Source: Lysinibacillus agricola (GTDB taxonomy: Bacteria; Bacillota; Bacilli; Bacillales_A; Planococcaceae). Taken from it: DNA of 64,000 nucleotides. Positions within the stretch are counted from its first letter, which is position 1. Each line of letters opens with the position of its first letter. This document shows, piece after piece, positions 44,861 to 54,550 of this stretch. The notes beneath the pieces are model-generated. The model saw only the letters and a program-made list of their open reading frames with translations. It had not been told where the DNA came from and searched no databases. A program made the translations under genes and the position numbers. The DNA lies in assembly GCF_016638705.1 (NCBI RefSeq), contig NZ_CP067341.1, positions 4,529,501-4,593,500 on the forward strand, given 5' to 3'.

Positions 44861-46018
44861 TTAAGATTCACTTTTTTTGAAAAAGCTCTTTAAGGCATCA
44901 TAAACATCGCCTTTTTTTCTCAAAATATGATACCTAAATTTGGCGTCATCTATTTTTTTGTATGTGTACATAAGTGTAGAAAAGCGGTTATGCTGATTGA
45001 CTTCACCATATCCAAACATGCTCGAAACATCCATTAGCTCTCCCACTAGCTTCAAGCATTTTTCATTATCCATTGAAATATTTTCACCATCTGAAAAATG
45101 TACTGGATAAATATTATAGCGAGAAGGATTATACTTATCCCGAATTAGTTCCAATGCTTTTATATAGGCAGATGAACAAATGGTTCCTCCACTTTCACCC
45201 TTCGTGAAAAATTCTTCTTCTGTCACTACTTTTGCCTCTGTATGATGTGCAATAAACTCAATTTCCACGGTTTCATACTTTGAACGCAAAAATTTGGTCA
45301 TCCAAAAGAAGAAGCTTCTAGCGCAATATTTCTCGAAGGAGCCCATCGAGCCACTTGTATCCATCATCGCAAGAACAACTGCCTTCGATTCAGGTTTTTC
45401 CACTTCATCCCAAGTTTTAAAACGCAGATCATCATTATGAATCGGCGTAATTTCTGGTTTACCTTTCATGGCATTACGCTTTAGTGCGTTGAGGATAGTG
45501 CGCTTTTTATCGACATTCCCCATCAGACCTTTTTTTCGAATATCGTTAAACTCAATTTTTTCCGTTTTAATATCTGCTTTTTCTTTCTGTTGTAGGTTTG
45601 GTAGCTCAAGCTCATGAAATAGCACATTTTGAATTTCCTCAATGCTTACTTCAGCTTCATAATAGTCCTGGCCTGGCTTGTCACCAGCTTCCTTTCCCTT
45701 GCCATTGGCTTGATCGCCTCTACTGGCATCACGTGCAACCACATCACCTACATTACTATCTCCTTGTCCTTGCCCAACATGCTTGGAGTTATCATAGTTA
45801 TATCGAATTTTATATTCATCTAGTGAACGTATAGGAATTTTAATAACCTCTCGACCATTGGACATCACAATACTTTCTTCACTAACTAAATCAGGTAAAT
45901 TATTCTTGATAGCATCTTTTACTTTTTCCATATGACGTTGCTGGTCCTGGTGCCCTTTACGATGGAGGGACCAATTTTCCTGAGAGATGACAAAGCGTTT
46001 ATTTTCGTTTTCAGTCAT
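44861..46018 (-). CDS. yhbH: Sporulation protein YhbH (DUF444)
   Basis: 385 aa; B. subtilis YhbH has about 392. DUF444 signatures are [25 protein letters not shown] split across two blocks, [13 protein letters not shown] and a von Willebrand A-like domain ([18 protein letters not shown], a MIDAS-type DxSGS). A central Gly/Asp/Lys-rich linker ([11 protein letters not shown]) joins them. ATG 46018 follows GGTGAGGATAAAA. It belongs to the prkA-yhbH-spoVR group involved in sporulation. Confidence 0.94.
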   Translation of the reverse strand: MTENENKRFVISQENWSLHRKGHQDQQRHMEKVKDAIKNNLPDLVSEESIVMSNGREVIKIPIRSLDEYKIRYNYDNSKHVGQGQGDSNVGDVVARDASRGDQANGKGKEAGDKPGQDYYEAEVSIEEIQNVLFHELELPNLQQKEKADIKTEKIEFNDIRKKGLMGNVDKKRTILNALKRNAMKGKPEITPIHNDDLRFKTWDEVEKPESKAVVLAMMDTSGSMGSFEKYCARSFFFWMTKFLRSKYETVEIEFIAHHTEAKVVTEEEFFTKGESGGTICSSAYIKALELIRDKYNPSRYNIYPVHFSDGENISMDNEKCLKLVGELMDVSSMFGYGEVNQHNRFSTLMYTYKKIDDAKFRYHILRKKGDVYDALKSFFKKSES

Positions 46019-46133
46019 TTTTATCCTCACCCATCTATCAAATTTGCTTTTTCTATACTATGCTAGTGATTCACTTTCTTGAACTTTTTTAGAGAAATCA
46101 ATTACACTTCGTTGTTACTTCACTTACGACATC

Positions 46134-46238
46134 CATTTCGTTTTGGCGTAATTACGTCCTTGCACTTACGTTACATAAAACATTTGTAGCTGACGCTTTG
46201 CTTTCGCTACATAAAACATTGCTGAATGAAGATAAAAG
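46134..46238. repeat. Short-type dispersed repeat, second copy
   Basis: TTTTGGCGTAATTACGTCC, GTAGCTGACGCTTTGCTTTC and TGAATGAAGATAAAAG occur in the same order as in 1719-1899. It lies between yhbH and prkA. Confidence 0.65.
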
Positions 46239-46263
46239 GAGTGCCCTAAAATGGGACACTCCT
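46238..46263 (-). terminator. Terminator after prkA
   Basis: AGGAGTGCCC pairs with GGGACACTCCT (one bulge); the minus strand continues TTTTATC. It suggests prkA can end before yhbH. Confidence 0.75.
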
Positions 46264-46310
46264 ATTCACTCCTATCGATAGTCTTATTTCCACTGAATAG
46301 GTCAAAGCCT

Positions 46311-48260
46311 TTAACGATTTAACAGACTACCTACATATTGCAATAATTCATTAGCAGATGTTGTATTATAGCCATGTTCATCGACAAGTCTTGCTACAAC
46401 CTCATTAATTTTCTTCAGCTGTGATTCATCCGGCATTTTTGAAGAAGTAGTAATTTTCACGACATCCTTGAGATCCGCAAATAATTTCTTCTGTATCGCT
46501 TCTCGTAATCTTTCATGAGAATTATAGTCAAAACGCTTTCCTTTTCGAGCATAAGCAGAAATTCGAATTAATATCTCCTCACGGAATGCCTTTTTCGCAT
46601 TTTCCGAAATGCCTATTTGCTCCTCAATAGAGCGCATTAATTTTTCATCGGGATTCATTTCCTCACCAGTTAATGGATCGAAAATTTTATTTTTATTACA
46701 AAATGCTTCTACATTATCAAGATAATTATTCATCAATGTTTTTGCAGACTCTTCATACGAATACACGAAAGCCTTTTGCACTTCGTTTTTGGCAATTTCA
46801 TCATACTCTCTTCGAGCAACTGCAATATAGTTCATATATTTTTCTCGATCTTCCTGAGAAATGGAAGCGTGCTGATCAAGCCCATCCTTTAGTGAACGTA
46901 GAACATCTAACGCATTAATAGATGGTATCTCTTTTCGGATAATTGCAGAAGAAATACGATTAATAATATACCGTGGATCAATACCGTTCATGCCTTCGTT
47001 TGGAAACTCTTTTTTAAGCTCCTCTAAGTCAACGGAATTAAATCCCTCCACATTTTCTCCGTCGTACAGTCGCATTTTTTTAATAAGATCCACACCTTGC
47101 TTTTTCGGTACTTCCAGTCTTGTTAGAACCGAAAAGATTGCTGCGGCCTTTAATGCATGCGGAGCAATATGAACATGTGACATATCACTTTCTTTAATCA
47201 TTTTTTCGTAAATCAATTCTTCCTGACTAACTTTTAAGTTATACGGAATTGGCATGACAATAATACGTGAATGCAACGCCTCATTCTTTTTATTAGAAAT
47301 AAATGAACGATACTCCGTTTCGTTTGTATGCGCAACAATTAACTCATCTGCACTAATTAATGCAAATCGGCCTGCTTTAAAGTTACCTTCCTGTGTTAAA
47401 GACAATAAATTCCACAAGAATTTTTCATCAAGCTTTAACATTTCCTGGAACTCCATCATACCTCTGTTTGCCTTATTTAGCTCACCGTCAAAGCGATAAG
47501 CACGAGGGTCAGATTCTGAACCAAATTCACCAATTGTTGAGAAATCAATACTGCCTGTTAAATCAGCAATATCCTGCGATTTTGGATCTGATGGGGTAAA
47601 GGTTCCTATACCCACACGTTTGTCTTCAGAAAAACTAATACGTTCAATCATCACATTTTCAATACGTCCATCGTATTCCTTTTCAAGACGCATTGTATTT
47701 AAAGGCGATAAGCTTCCTTCAATTCGTATACCATATTCCTCGTAAAACTCATTACGCAAATGATGTGGAATTAAATGTAGGGGATCCTCATGCATTGGAC
47801 ATCCCTTAATAGCGTAAACTGCGCCTTCATCTATTCGCGAAAATTGCTCAAGTCCGCGTTTCAGCAAGGTCACAATTGTCGATTTACCACCACTAACTGG
47901 TCCCATTAATAACAAAATACGTTTCCTAACATCCAATCTTCGTGCTGCTGGATGGAAATATTCCTCCACCAGTCTTTCAATTGCTGTTTCAAGCCCAAAA
48001 ATTTCTTGCCCAAAAAATTTGTACATTTTTTGCCCATCGCGTTCCTCTACACCAGCACTTTTTATCATATTGTAGACGCGTGAATGGGCTGTTTGAGCAA
48101 CTTCAGGTCTTTCCTTGATGATGTTTAAGTAATCTGCAAATGTTCCTTCCCACTTCAGCCGATTTTCTTCTTCGCGATAGCTTTTCACTTTATCTAAAAT
48201 GTTGATAGCCTTCCCTCCATTCAGGGCTTGATTTATAACATAGTATGAAGGAAATGACAT
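46311..48260 (-). CDS. prkA: Serine protein kinase PrkA
   Basis: 649 aa as drawn, 631 if it starts at ATC 48206. PrkA is a AAA-type ATPase with kinase-like C-terminal domain needed for efficient sporulation. Walker A GPVSGGKST (about 120-128 in the long form), KGCPMHEDPLHLIPHH, SKSQ-like DPKSQDIADLTGSID, RFDGELNKANRGMMEFQEM and VGSLLNR at the end match the family closely. ATG 48260 has no SD. By contrast GGAGG lies 7 bases before ATC 48206, where B. subtilis PrkA begins. I give the standard-codon start and flag the other. Confidence 0.93.
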   Translation of the reverse strand: MSFPSYYVINQALNGGKAINILDKVKSYREEENRLKWEGTFADYLNIIKERPEVAQTAHSRVYNMIKSAGVEERDGQKMYKFFGQEIFGLETAIERLVEEYFHPAARRLDVRKRILLLMGPVSGGKSTIVTLLKRGLEQFSRIDEGAVYAIKGCPMHEDPLHLIPHHLRNEFYEEYGIRIEGSLSPLNTMRLEKEYDGRIENVMIERISFSEDKRVGIGTFTPSDPKSQDIADLTGSIDFSTIGEFGSESDPRAYRFDGELNKANRGMMEFQEMLKLDEKFLWNLLSLTQEGNFKAGRFALISADELIVAHTNETEYRSFISNKKNEALHSRIIVMPIPYNLKVSQEELIYEKMIKESDMSHVHIAPHALKAAAIFSVLTRLEVPKKQGVDLIKKMRLYDGENVEGFNSVDLEELKKEFPNEGMNGIDPRYIINRISSAIIRKEIPSINALDVLRSLKDGLDQHASISQEDREKYMNYIAVARREYDEIAKNEVQKAFVYSYEESAKTLMNNYLDNVEAFCNKNKIFDPLTGEEMNPDEKLMRSIEEQIGISENAKKAFREEILIRISAYARKGKRFDYNSHERLREAIQKKLFADLKDVVKITTSSKMPDESQLKKINEVVARLVDEHGYNTTSANELLQYVGSLLNR

Positions 48261-48393
48261 TATGATACCCAATACTTTTTCTTTGTCGAAGTTTCTTCTT
48301 ATTGCCTATAATTTTTTCTGCTGAATAATGGGAATTTTATTGCCAGACAAAGGAATGAATTTAATCATTAATCATTTCGCCAGACGTTTTATT

Positions 48394-48599
48394 GGCTCAT
48401 CACCAAAAGCTTGGGATAACATTTATTATATAGATATGCCATGTAAATAAGTTGATTGGAGTGGAGGCTGGGCGACTCCTTGGGGATCAGCGTCACAGAT
48501 GAGACCCTGGAGCGAGCAACGCGAGTGAAGCGGCTCATCGGACGCCCCTGGAAAGCGCCCAGCCGGAACGGAAATCAACCCTACGTTATGTGATGAGCC
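48394..48599 (-). repeat. MITE-like repeat, copy 11 (both ends exact)
   Basis: Ends GGCTCATCACC and GTGATGAGCC are exact inverted repeats. The core, read in reverse, contains GCGACTCCTTGGGGATCAGC, then an unusual inner piece (GAGACCCTGGAGCGAGCAAC), then GCGGCTCATCGGACGCCCCT and GGAACGGAAATCAACCCTAC. It fills the middle of the 445-bp gap between prkA and lytH. Confidence 0.87.
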
Positions 48600-48618
48600 G
48601 TTTTTTTACATAAATTAC

Positions 48619-48669
48619 TCATTTCTACCGCTTCGTTTTCCCACAAAAAGTGCTGAATGAAGATAAAAA
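48619..48669. repeat. Short-type dispersed repeat, third (partial) copy
   Basis: CATTTCTACCGCTTCGTTTT is followed by GCTGAATGAAGATAAAA, matching the right end of the elements at 1719-1899 and 46134-46238. Confidence 0.55.
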
Positions 48670-48705
48670 ATTCGGTTATTCTAACGTTAGAAAGGAGGTC
48701 CTTTA

Positions 48706-49716
48706 TTGAATCGCCATCGCCATTTTATATTCCTTTTATCATGGATGCTATTATGCAGTTTTACTCTCCCCAACGTTGCTTTAGCAAAGGAAGAACTCAC
48801 GCAAGAAGAAATTGTGCAGCAACGTATGGCCTATTACGTACAATTTGACGAATTACTAATTCCGTGGCACTTCTTAGCAGCAATTGACCAATATGAACGC
48901 AATTTGCAGTCGGTTCGTAAAGATATCCCAAAACGCGATAGTATCATTGCCATTCAATTTTCCGATGAATATTGGTCAGGTGCTTTAAATCCTGTAAAAG
49001 ATGATACCGTCCCAGAAACAATTAGTTATTTTGGAGGAATGGGGCTAGATGGTAATGGTGATGGAGTTGCCAGTCCAAAGGATGATGTTGATATAATATT
49101 CTCCATGGCTAGTTTTTTAAGTAAATTTGGGACAACTGATGAAGACTTTAAATTAGCTTTATGGGAATATTACGGAACTGAGCAAGCCGTAAATCAAATT
49201 TTCACCATTTCCAAAATGTATAAACATTTTAAAACAACTGAGCTTGATGCTCACACGTTCCCAGTCCCACCTAATTATGATTACAGTTATCGTGGTACAT
49301 GGGGAGATAACAGAGGCTGGGGTGGACGCCGTATTCACGAAGGGACAGATATTTTCGCTAGCTATGGTACTCCAGTACTTTCTACTTCTTATGGAGTAGT
49401 GGAAGTAAAGGGATGGAACCAATTTGGTGGTTGGCGTATAGGAATTCGAGACAATCATAACTCTTATCATTATTATGCCCATCTTGGTAGCTATCATAAG
49501 AAAATTGAAGTTGGAGACCTTGTCGAGCCAGGAACTGTTCTCGGCTATGTTGGCAGCTCTGGCTATGGTAAAGAAGGGACATCCGGAAAATTCCCACCTC
49601 ATCTTCACTATGGCATCTACAAATTCAATGGACGTACAGAATGGGCATTTGATCCATATCCATCATTATTACAATGGGAACGACTAGCAAAAAAAGCAAA
49701 GCAAAACAGTAATTAA
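48706..49716 (+). CDS. lytH: M23 metallopeptidase, LytH-like spore peptidoglycan endopeptidase
   Basis: 336 aa. A signal peptide or N-terminal anchor (FIFLLSWMLLCSFTLPNVALA) is followed by a helical domain and the M23 domain (about 205-320): IHEGTDIFA (His, Asp), YYAHL and PPHLHYGIY (HxH zinc site). In B. subtilis LytH cuts the L-Ala-D-Glu bond to produce single L-alanine side chains in the cortex, under sigma-K. The pattern WGDNRGWGGRRIHEGTDIF closely matches. TTG 48706 lies after GAAAGGAGGTCCTTTA. Confidence 0.9.
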   Translation: MNRHRHFIFLLSWMLLCSFTLPNVALAKEELTQEEIVQQRMAYYVQFDELLIPWHFLAAIDQYERNLQSVRKDIPKRDSIIAIQFSDEYWSGALNPVKDDTVPETISYFGGMGLDGNGDGVASPKDDVDIIFSMASFLSKFGTTDEDFKLALWEYYGTEQAVNQIFTISKMYKHFKTTELDAHTFPVPPNYDYSYRGTWGDNRGWGGRRIHEGTDIFASYGTPVLSTSYGVVEVKGWNQFGGWRIGIRDNHNSYHYYAHLGSYHKKIEVGDLVEPGTVLGYVGSSGYGKEGTSGKFPPHLHYGIYKFNGRTEWAFDPYPSLLQWERLAKKAKQNSN

Positions 49717-49727
49717 ATGTTGCACAC

Positions 49728-49773
49728 AAAAAAGAAGGATAGATAAAATTGACTTTATCCATCCTTCTTTTTT
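49728..49773. terminator. Terminator after lytH
   Basis: AAAAAAGAAGGATAGATAAA pairs with TTTATCCATCCTTCTTTTTT (one mismatch). Confidence 0.88.
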
Positions 49774-49849
49774 GCTACATATATCCGGTAATTTCTAAAA
49801 CTTCTATGTTTTTTTAGCCGAGCTCAGTCGCTAATCTACCACAAGCTTT

Positions 49850-50731
49850 CTACCTCTGATCTGTCCGTTTCTCCCCTTCAATTTTTAGAACTAGTTTGTT
49901 GCAATTGTTGTTGTTGCAATTTTCCTGACTGAATTTTCCCAGCTCCGTATCTTTGCCCTGAGCGTCTACAATTCCATAAGTAAATAAGCCACCCATATAC
50001 TCGTCCAAGAAATAAACATAGCTTTTAAAGGTTGGTTTCGCTCCCCACTCTCGTTCAGCCACATCATCCTTCTGCCATTTAATGACTGCCAGACCTTCAT
50101 TATTCACTTCATAATAAGAATCGCTATAGCCGGCGAGATCCAGCGTGAAACGCAATGCTTCTCCTTCTGGAAACGTGTAATGGAAGTAATTATACCCTTC
50201 TCCAGCATGAAGAGGTGGCGCTCCCTCTGTGAGTTTTTCTAGTCCGAGCGCAATATGACGCGCCTTCGTGAGATCCCCGTGCATCAGTATATCGTATTCT
50301 TCCTGACCCGCAGGTGTACGGACAATAACCCGTTTATCTTTGTTATTGTAATAGACATAACCGCCAAGTGTCTCGCTAATGAAACGAATCGGTACATAAG
50401 TGATACCGTTTTTATTTACTACTGCAGCGTCTAATTTTATCGTTTTCCCATTAACTGTTGCTGTTTTTTTTCCCGCCACAAGCTGTACTTTCTTACTCTT
50501 ATCTTTATTTTGAATCGTGACGATACCAGTCTTAGGATCATAAGCGAGCACAGGCCATGCCGGGTCGCTCAGAGACCTTAATTTAACCATAGTTCGTCCT
50601 TCAACCGTAATAAAGTCATACTCAGCTTGACCGTTGACAAAAAGAGACGTCGAAGAAGCCGCATGTGCTGGAGTATTGCCAATAAAGCTCACAAGTATCA
50701 CGAAGCCCATTATTTTGAACCATTTGTTCAT
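49850..50731 (-). CDS. Secreted stalk-domain protein (copper amine oxidase N-terminal-like)
   Basis: 293 aa. A signal peptide (FKIMGFVILVSFIGNTPAHAA) precedes a stalk domain (about 30-140) with the recurring VNGQ..., VKLRSLSDPAWPVLAYDPKTGIVTI, KTATVNGKTIKL and GITYVPIRFISETLGGYVYY; this is the copper amine oxidase N-domain fold used as a cell-surface stalk. The remaining half (about 150-293) is not recognised; it ends with an Asn-rich NCNNNNCNK. ATG 50731 follows GGGGGAAAGATAGT. Codon use looks more GC-rich than neighbours, and such proteins abound in Paenibacillus, so transfer is possible. Confidence 0.82.
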   Translation of the reverse strand: MNKWFKIMGFVILVSFIGNTPAHAASSTSLFVNGQAEYDFITVEGRTMVKLRSLSDPAWPVLAYDPKTGIVTIQNKDKSKKVQLVAGKKTATVNGKTIKLDAAVVNKNGITYVPIRFISETLGGYVYYNNKDKRVIVRTPAGQEEYDILMHGDLTKARHIALGLEKLTEGAPPLHAGEGYNYFHYTFPEGEALRFTLDLAGYSDSYYEVNNEGLAVIKWQKDDVAEREWGAKPTFKSYVYFLDEYMGGLFTYGIVDAQGKDTELGKFSQENCNNNNCNKLVLKIEGEKRTDQR

Positions 50732-51136
50732 ACTATCTTTCCCCCTAGAATTGTATTGTTTGCGAAACAATTGAATGCTAAATATATTATACCATTCAAA
50801 CAGAAAATATGGATAATGAAGGAAAAAACAATATAAAAGCTTTTTATGAACTTATTAGATAAACTTTATGGGGATTAATTTTACAACAAGTGCTTTTTCA
50901 TTAAGTTAGGTATAAATACATAAAGTTATTAAAAAAAAATTAGAATTTCTATTTAGACATATACATTTAACTACCTATAATTAATAACCATGATTTGTTA
51001 TTGTACTAAAAAACCATTTTTAAATTTTCCCATTAAAAGGGCTTATGTATATATAGAATTAGTTATAAAATATATTTGTACTATAACAATTTTTCACAGT
51101 TCTACATTAAAATGAACAATAAAAGGATGGGAAAAG

Positions 51137-52831
51137 ATGAAAGGTATTTTTCAGTTTAAAACACTTAAAGCCCGAATTTTAAGTGCATTTCTTCTTTTGA
51201 TAGTATTAGTTGTTTGTTTTACAACCTATACTTACATTTCCAATACTAAGATGGAAAAACAAGCAGAAGGTTTAGTGAATGAAGATTTAATTGTCTTAAC
51301 TGCAAGTAAAAATTTAGCAATGTCTATGAGTGTTCGTCTATCTGCGGCTTTAAGCTATGTTGAATCGGGTGATGAAAAATACATAGAAACTTTTAATGAA
51401 TATCGTAAAATTGCGGAAGAAAGCAATAGTATTGTTGAGAAGTACGAAAATACTCCTGAGCGTGCGACGCTAGTAGAAATGGCACGTACGTGGAGCGATC
51501 GCGTAAATACCGAAGTATTCGATGTTTATAAAAAGGGCGATAAAGAATTAGCATTAAAAAATTTAACTGCTATAAATAATCTTGTAACTGAAGTTCGTAT
51601 TGGTTATGAAGAAATGGCCAACAAACGCTCAGACGCCATTACTGAGGTAGGAGATGACGTAGTATCAACAAGTTTAAGAAATAAAACAATTGGAATGATT
51701 GTTAGTATTGTATTAACAATTGCAGGTATCCTAATCGCCATTGTCACTGCTAGCAAAATTTCTAAGCCTATTACGATTGTCTCAAAGCGCATGAGTGAAT
51801 TAGCAGATGGTAATCTGCAACATGAGCTACTTCCAATAACTCACCGTGATGAAATTGGTCAATTAATGCTTTCAGCGAATGATATGAATGAAAAATTAAA
51901 ACAAACGATAAGCTCTATTCATGCTGTTTCCGAAAAAGTTGCAGCTAGTAGCGAAGAACTTGCTCAATCTTCTAATGAGGTACAATCAGGTACAGAACAA
52001 ATTACAGTGACTATGCAGGAGCTAGCTTCTGGCACAGAAACACAAGCATCCACAGCAGGAGATTTAGCCGAAACAATGGTTTCTTTCCAGCGCAGTATCC
52101 ATGAAACAACACAGGAAGGCATTGAATTAAAAGAGCATTCAGGTCATGTACAAAATTTAACAACTACAGGTAAAGGCTTAATGGTACAATCAACACACCA
52201 AATGGCAACTATTAATGAGATTGTTTTAGATTCCGTGAAAAAAGTTGAAGGCTTAAATGAGCAATCTGCTGAAATTTCCAAGCTTGTTTCAGTCATTGAC
52301 GATATTTCAAATCAAACAAATTTACTGGCCTTAAATGCTGCCATCGAAGCAGCTCGTGCAGGAGAGCATGGTAAAGGCTTTGCAGTTGTAGCCGATGAGG
52401 TTCGTAAGCTTGCAGAACAGGTCCAATTCTCTGTCACTGACATTTCAACAATCGTCAACCGTATTCAAGGTGAAACTAGCAATGTAACATCTGCCCTACA
52501 ATCAGGCTATGAGGAAGTAAAAAAAGGAACAGCACAACTAAATCAAACAAATGAAACATTTGAACAAATTTCGGAAGCTGTTGAGGATATGATTCTTAAC
52601 ATCAATACCATTTCAGGAAACTTAAATAAAGTTGCTCAAAACTCCGAGTCCATCAATGCCTCTGTTGATGAAATGGCTTCTATTACACAAGAGTCTGCAG
52701 CTGGTGTAGAACAAACAACCGCTACTGTAGAGGAAACAGCTGCTACTATGGAAGAAATCTCAAAGAGTGCAAATCAGCTCGCTAGTATGGCTGGAGAGCT
52801 AAACATCCAATTACAGCAATTTAAAATTTAA
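51137..52831 (+). CDS. Methyl-accepting chemotaxis protein
   Basis: 564 aa. TM1 at about 13-33 and TM2 at about 185-208 enclose an extracellular four-helix-bundle-like sensor. A HAMP domain (about 208-262, [17 protein letters not shown]) leads to the signalling domain, whose hairpin tip reads [40 protein letters not shown]. Methylation helices are Glu/Gln-rich. It relays a ligand signal to CheA; ligand unknown. The ATG follows AAAAGGATGGGAAAAG. The gap 50732-51136 upstream is AT-rich and shows no clear sigma-D promoter or other feature. Confidence 0.95.
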   Translation: MKGIFQFKTLKARILSAFLLLIVLVVCFTTYTYISNTKMEKQAEGLVNEDLIVLTASKNLAMSMSVRLSAALSYVESGDEKYIETFNEYRKIAEESNSIVEKYENTPERATLVEMARTWSDRVNTEVFDVYKKGDKELALKNLTAINNLVTEVRIGYEEMANKRSDAITEVGDDVVSTSLRNKTIGMIVSIVLTIAGILIAIVTASKISKPITIVSKRMSELADGNLQHELLPITHRDEIGQLMLSANDMNEKLKQTISSIHAVSEKVAASSEELAQSSNEVQSGTEQITVTMQELASGTETQASTAGDLAETMVSFQRSIHETTQEGIELKEHSGHVQNLTTTGKGLMVQSTHQMATINEIVLDSVKKVEGLNEQSAEISKLVSVIDDISNQTNLLALNAAIEAARAGEHGKGFAVVADEVRKLAEQVQFSVTDISTIVNRIQGETSNVTSALQSGYEEVKKGTAQLNQTNETFEQISEAVEDMILNINTISGNLNKVAQNSESINASVDEMASITQESAAGVEQTTATVEETAATMEEISKSANQLASMAGELNIQLQQFKI

Positions 52832-52840
52832 AGCACAAGT

Positions 52841-52940
52841 AGCTCATCACCATAACGTATGGTTGATCCACTCGGTTTTAGATGGCGCCTGATCACTTCT
52901 TCGGCTCACCTTAGCAGTTCGAGCCGTGACCTGATCATTT
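52841..52940 (+). repeat. MITE-like repeat, degenerate copy
   Basis: AGCTCATCACCATAACGTAT and GGTTGATCC match the left end and the start of the core; beyond that (CTCGGTTTTAGATGGC) similarity fades, and no right end is visible. Confidence 0.6.
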
Positions 52941-52955
52941 ATAATCTCTACCAGA

Positions 52956-52990
52956 AAAAGCTATCTCGACATTACGTTCGAGATAGCTTT
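52956..52990. terminator. Terminator between the chemoreceptor and the 227-aa protein gene
   Basis: AAAGCTATCTCGA pairs with TCGAGATAGCTTT. It may serve either of the convergent genes. Confidence 0.82.
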
Positions 52991-53008
52991 CGTTTCTACT
53001 TAAAGATT

Positions 53009-53692
53009 TTATTGGCAATGTCTAATTGGTACTCTTTCAAGTTCAGAACGTTTTATAATTACACTGATCTTCTGAAACCATTCCTCACATAACTCTAGCG
53101 CCTCTTGATAATCATCCTCTTCTCTTGATATAGGCTCATCGTTATCCATAAAAACATATTCCAGAATAGGGTCAGATAAATTATCAGCTACAATTTTCAA
53201 CGTCAATTGAGACACCGTATTATACTCAGGGTCCTCTTCATCTAATTCCTCTTCGATGTCCTGATCTTCCCCCAGTAATGAACCACTTATTAAGTTATTA
53301 CTAGTTCTTGCAATATACATTTCGTCCTCTACTATAGCAACTTCATATATTTTATTGAATAAGATTTCTTTTTTTATCAGTTCCTCATCCAAATCTTCTC
53401 TGCTCGCAAAAAAAAGAGTATTTGTAGGCTCATTTAATAATAAAGCACTTAAGCAATCATTTGATATGATGCAATGTGTATGAGGGATAGCCATTAGCTC
53501 CTCTTCACTTGCGTCTTTCATTTCGTTTAACCTGCTGATAAATATATGTCGTTTTTTAACATAACGAATAACTCCTGCTATTACTAGCCCTAAACCAATT
53601 AAAAAATAAACCCTACTAAATATAGCTGTCTCGACTGCATCTGCTAATAATAAATAGATTGTCCCTAGAAATAAGAGAAAAAAGGTTTTCAT
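53009..53692 (-). CDS. Hypothetical membrane protein with acidic cytoplasmic tail
   Basis: 227 aa. Two close TM segments at about 2-18 (FFLLFLGTIYLLLADAV) and 24-44 are followed by a soluble domain of about 180 residues that is Glu/Asp-rich, with EDQDIEEELDEEDPEYN in the middle. ATG 53692 follows GAGGGTGGGATACGG. No family recognised. The soluble part has alternating strands and helices, compatible with a compact domain. The gap 53693-54091 upstream holds an imperfect GGACA...TGTCC hairpin near 53813-53855 and a terminator. Confidence 0.7.
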   Translation of the reverse strand: MKTFFLLFLGTIYLLLADAVETAIFSRVYFLIGLGLVIAGVIRYVKKRHIFISRLNEMKDASEEELMAIPHTHCIISNDCLSALLLNEPTNTLFFASREDLDEELIKKEILFNKIYEVAIVEDEMYIARTSNNLISGSLLGEDQDIEEELDEEDPEYNTVSQLTLKIVADNLSDPILEYVFMDNDEPISREEDDYQEALELCEEWFQKISVIIKRSELERVPIRHCQ

Positions 53693-53994
53693 CCGTATCC
53701 CACCCTCAAAAAGAATTCGATAGGAAAAATTCATCCATATTAATAGAAATTTTATTCTAACGATTATCTTTTCATTCTTAATTTATGTGGGAATTATGCA
53801 ACAAAAAAACATAAGGACACTGAAAATCAATGCTCTCATGTTAGTAATGTCCTCAATTTGATTGCTCCCATTAATTCTTCATTGCGTCCAACATTGTCTA
53901 AGGAACAAAATCAGTTGCTTGCCACAGCATTAATAAGCTTAAAAAACCTTCTGATTGTCTCCTCAGATTAACACAATATTCCCTTCAGAAAGCC

Positions 53995-54033
53995 AAAAGC
54001 AGCTACAACGCAATTTTAAACGTTGTAGCTGCT
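53995..54033 (-). terminator. Terminator after the 64-aa membrane protein gene
   Basis: AGCAGCTACAACG pairs with CGTTGTAGCTGCT; the minus strand then reads TTTTGG. Confidence 0.8.
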
Positions 54034-54091
54034 ACTATAATTTAAAATAATCAATTACCCCTAAATGATTATTCTTATTAAAGATAGTTAT

Positions 54092-54286
54092 TTATTTTAG
54101 TGTCATGAATAAGACTGACGGTATGAATGATAAAGCAAACATACAGGAATACCACATAGATGTACGGCGTAATGAAAAGCGAACTTTTTTCTTTTCTGCA
54201 TAAAAAATGTCTAACATCACTGAAGCAACAACAAGTGGAATAGTAACACATGCGATAGCAACTAATAAAATGTTTAAACCAAACAT
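54092..54286 (-). CDS. Small two-TM membrane protein (64 aa)
   Basis: 64 aa: TM1 LNILLVAIACVTIPLVVASV, a basic loop (AEKKKVRFSLRRTS) and TM2 MWYSCMFALSFIPSVLFMT. ATG 54286 follows AGAGGGGTGCTTTT. A good sigma-A promoter (TTGACA, 18-bp spacer, TACAAT) lies upstream at 54350-54379. I do not recognise the family. Confidence 0.7.
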   Translation of the reverse strand: MFGLNILLVAIACVTIPLVVASVMLDIFYAEKKKVRFSLRRTSMWYSCMFALSFIPSVLFMTLK

Positions 54287-54349
54287 AAAAGCACCCCTCT
54301 GTTCGTGAACATTTATTTTACCTCTTTGTGACAACTTTATGTCAATTTC

Positions 54350-54379
54350 ATTGTACACATTTTGGTCACAAATTGTCAA
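54350..54379 (-). promoter_or_regulatory. Sigma-A promoter of the 64-aa membrane protein gene
   Basis: On the minus strand TTGACA (54379-54374) and TACAAT (54355-54350) are 18 bp apart. TTGTGAC and GTCACAA flank the -10 region as an inverted repeat, which may be an operator. Confidence 0.65.
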
Positions 54380-54457
54380 CAACATTCAAATAAGAAAAAA
54401 GTGCTTTTTGTAGAATATTTTTATCTAAAAAGAGATTTCTACGCAAATTACTTCACC

Positions 54458-54490
54458 AAAAAAGCAGCTACAAAATTGTAGCTGCTTTTT
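54458..54490. terminator. Terminator after the DUF1456 gene
   Basis: AAAAAGCAGCTACAA pairs with TTGTAGCTGCTTTTT with almost no loop. Confidence 0.82.
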
Positions 54491-54550
54491 AATTATTAAT
54501 TCATTAGCTTTTCATCAAAATTTACTCTTGACAATTCAAAGAGAGTGTTT

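Noticed and set aside
52859..53092. Plus-strand frame of 77 codons after the chemoreceptor
   Set aside because: Crosses a degenerate repeat, a terminator and the end of the convergent gene; no ribosome site.
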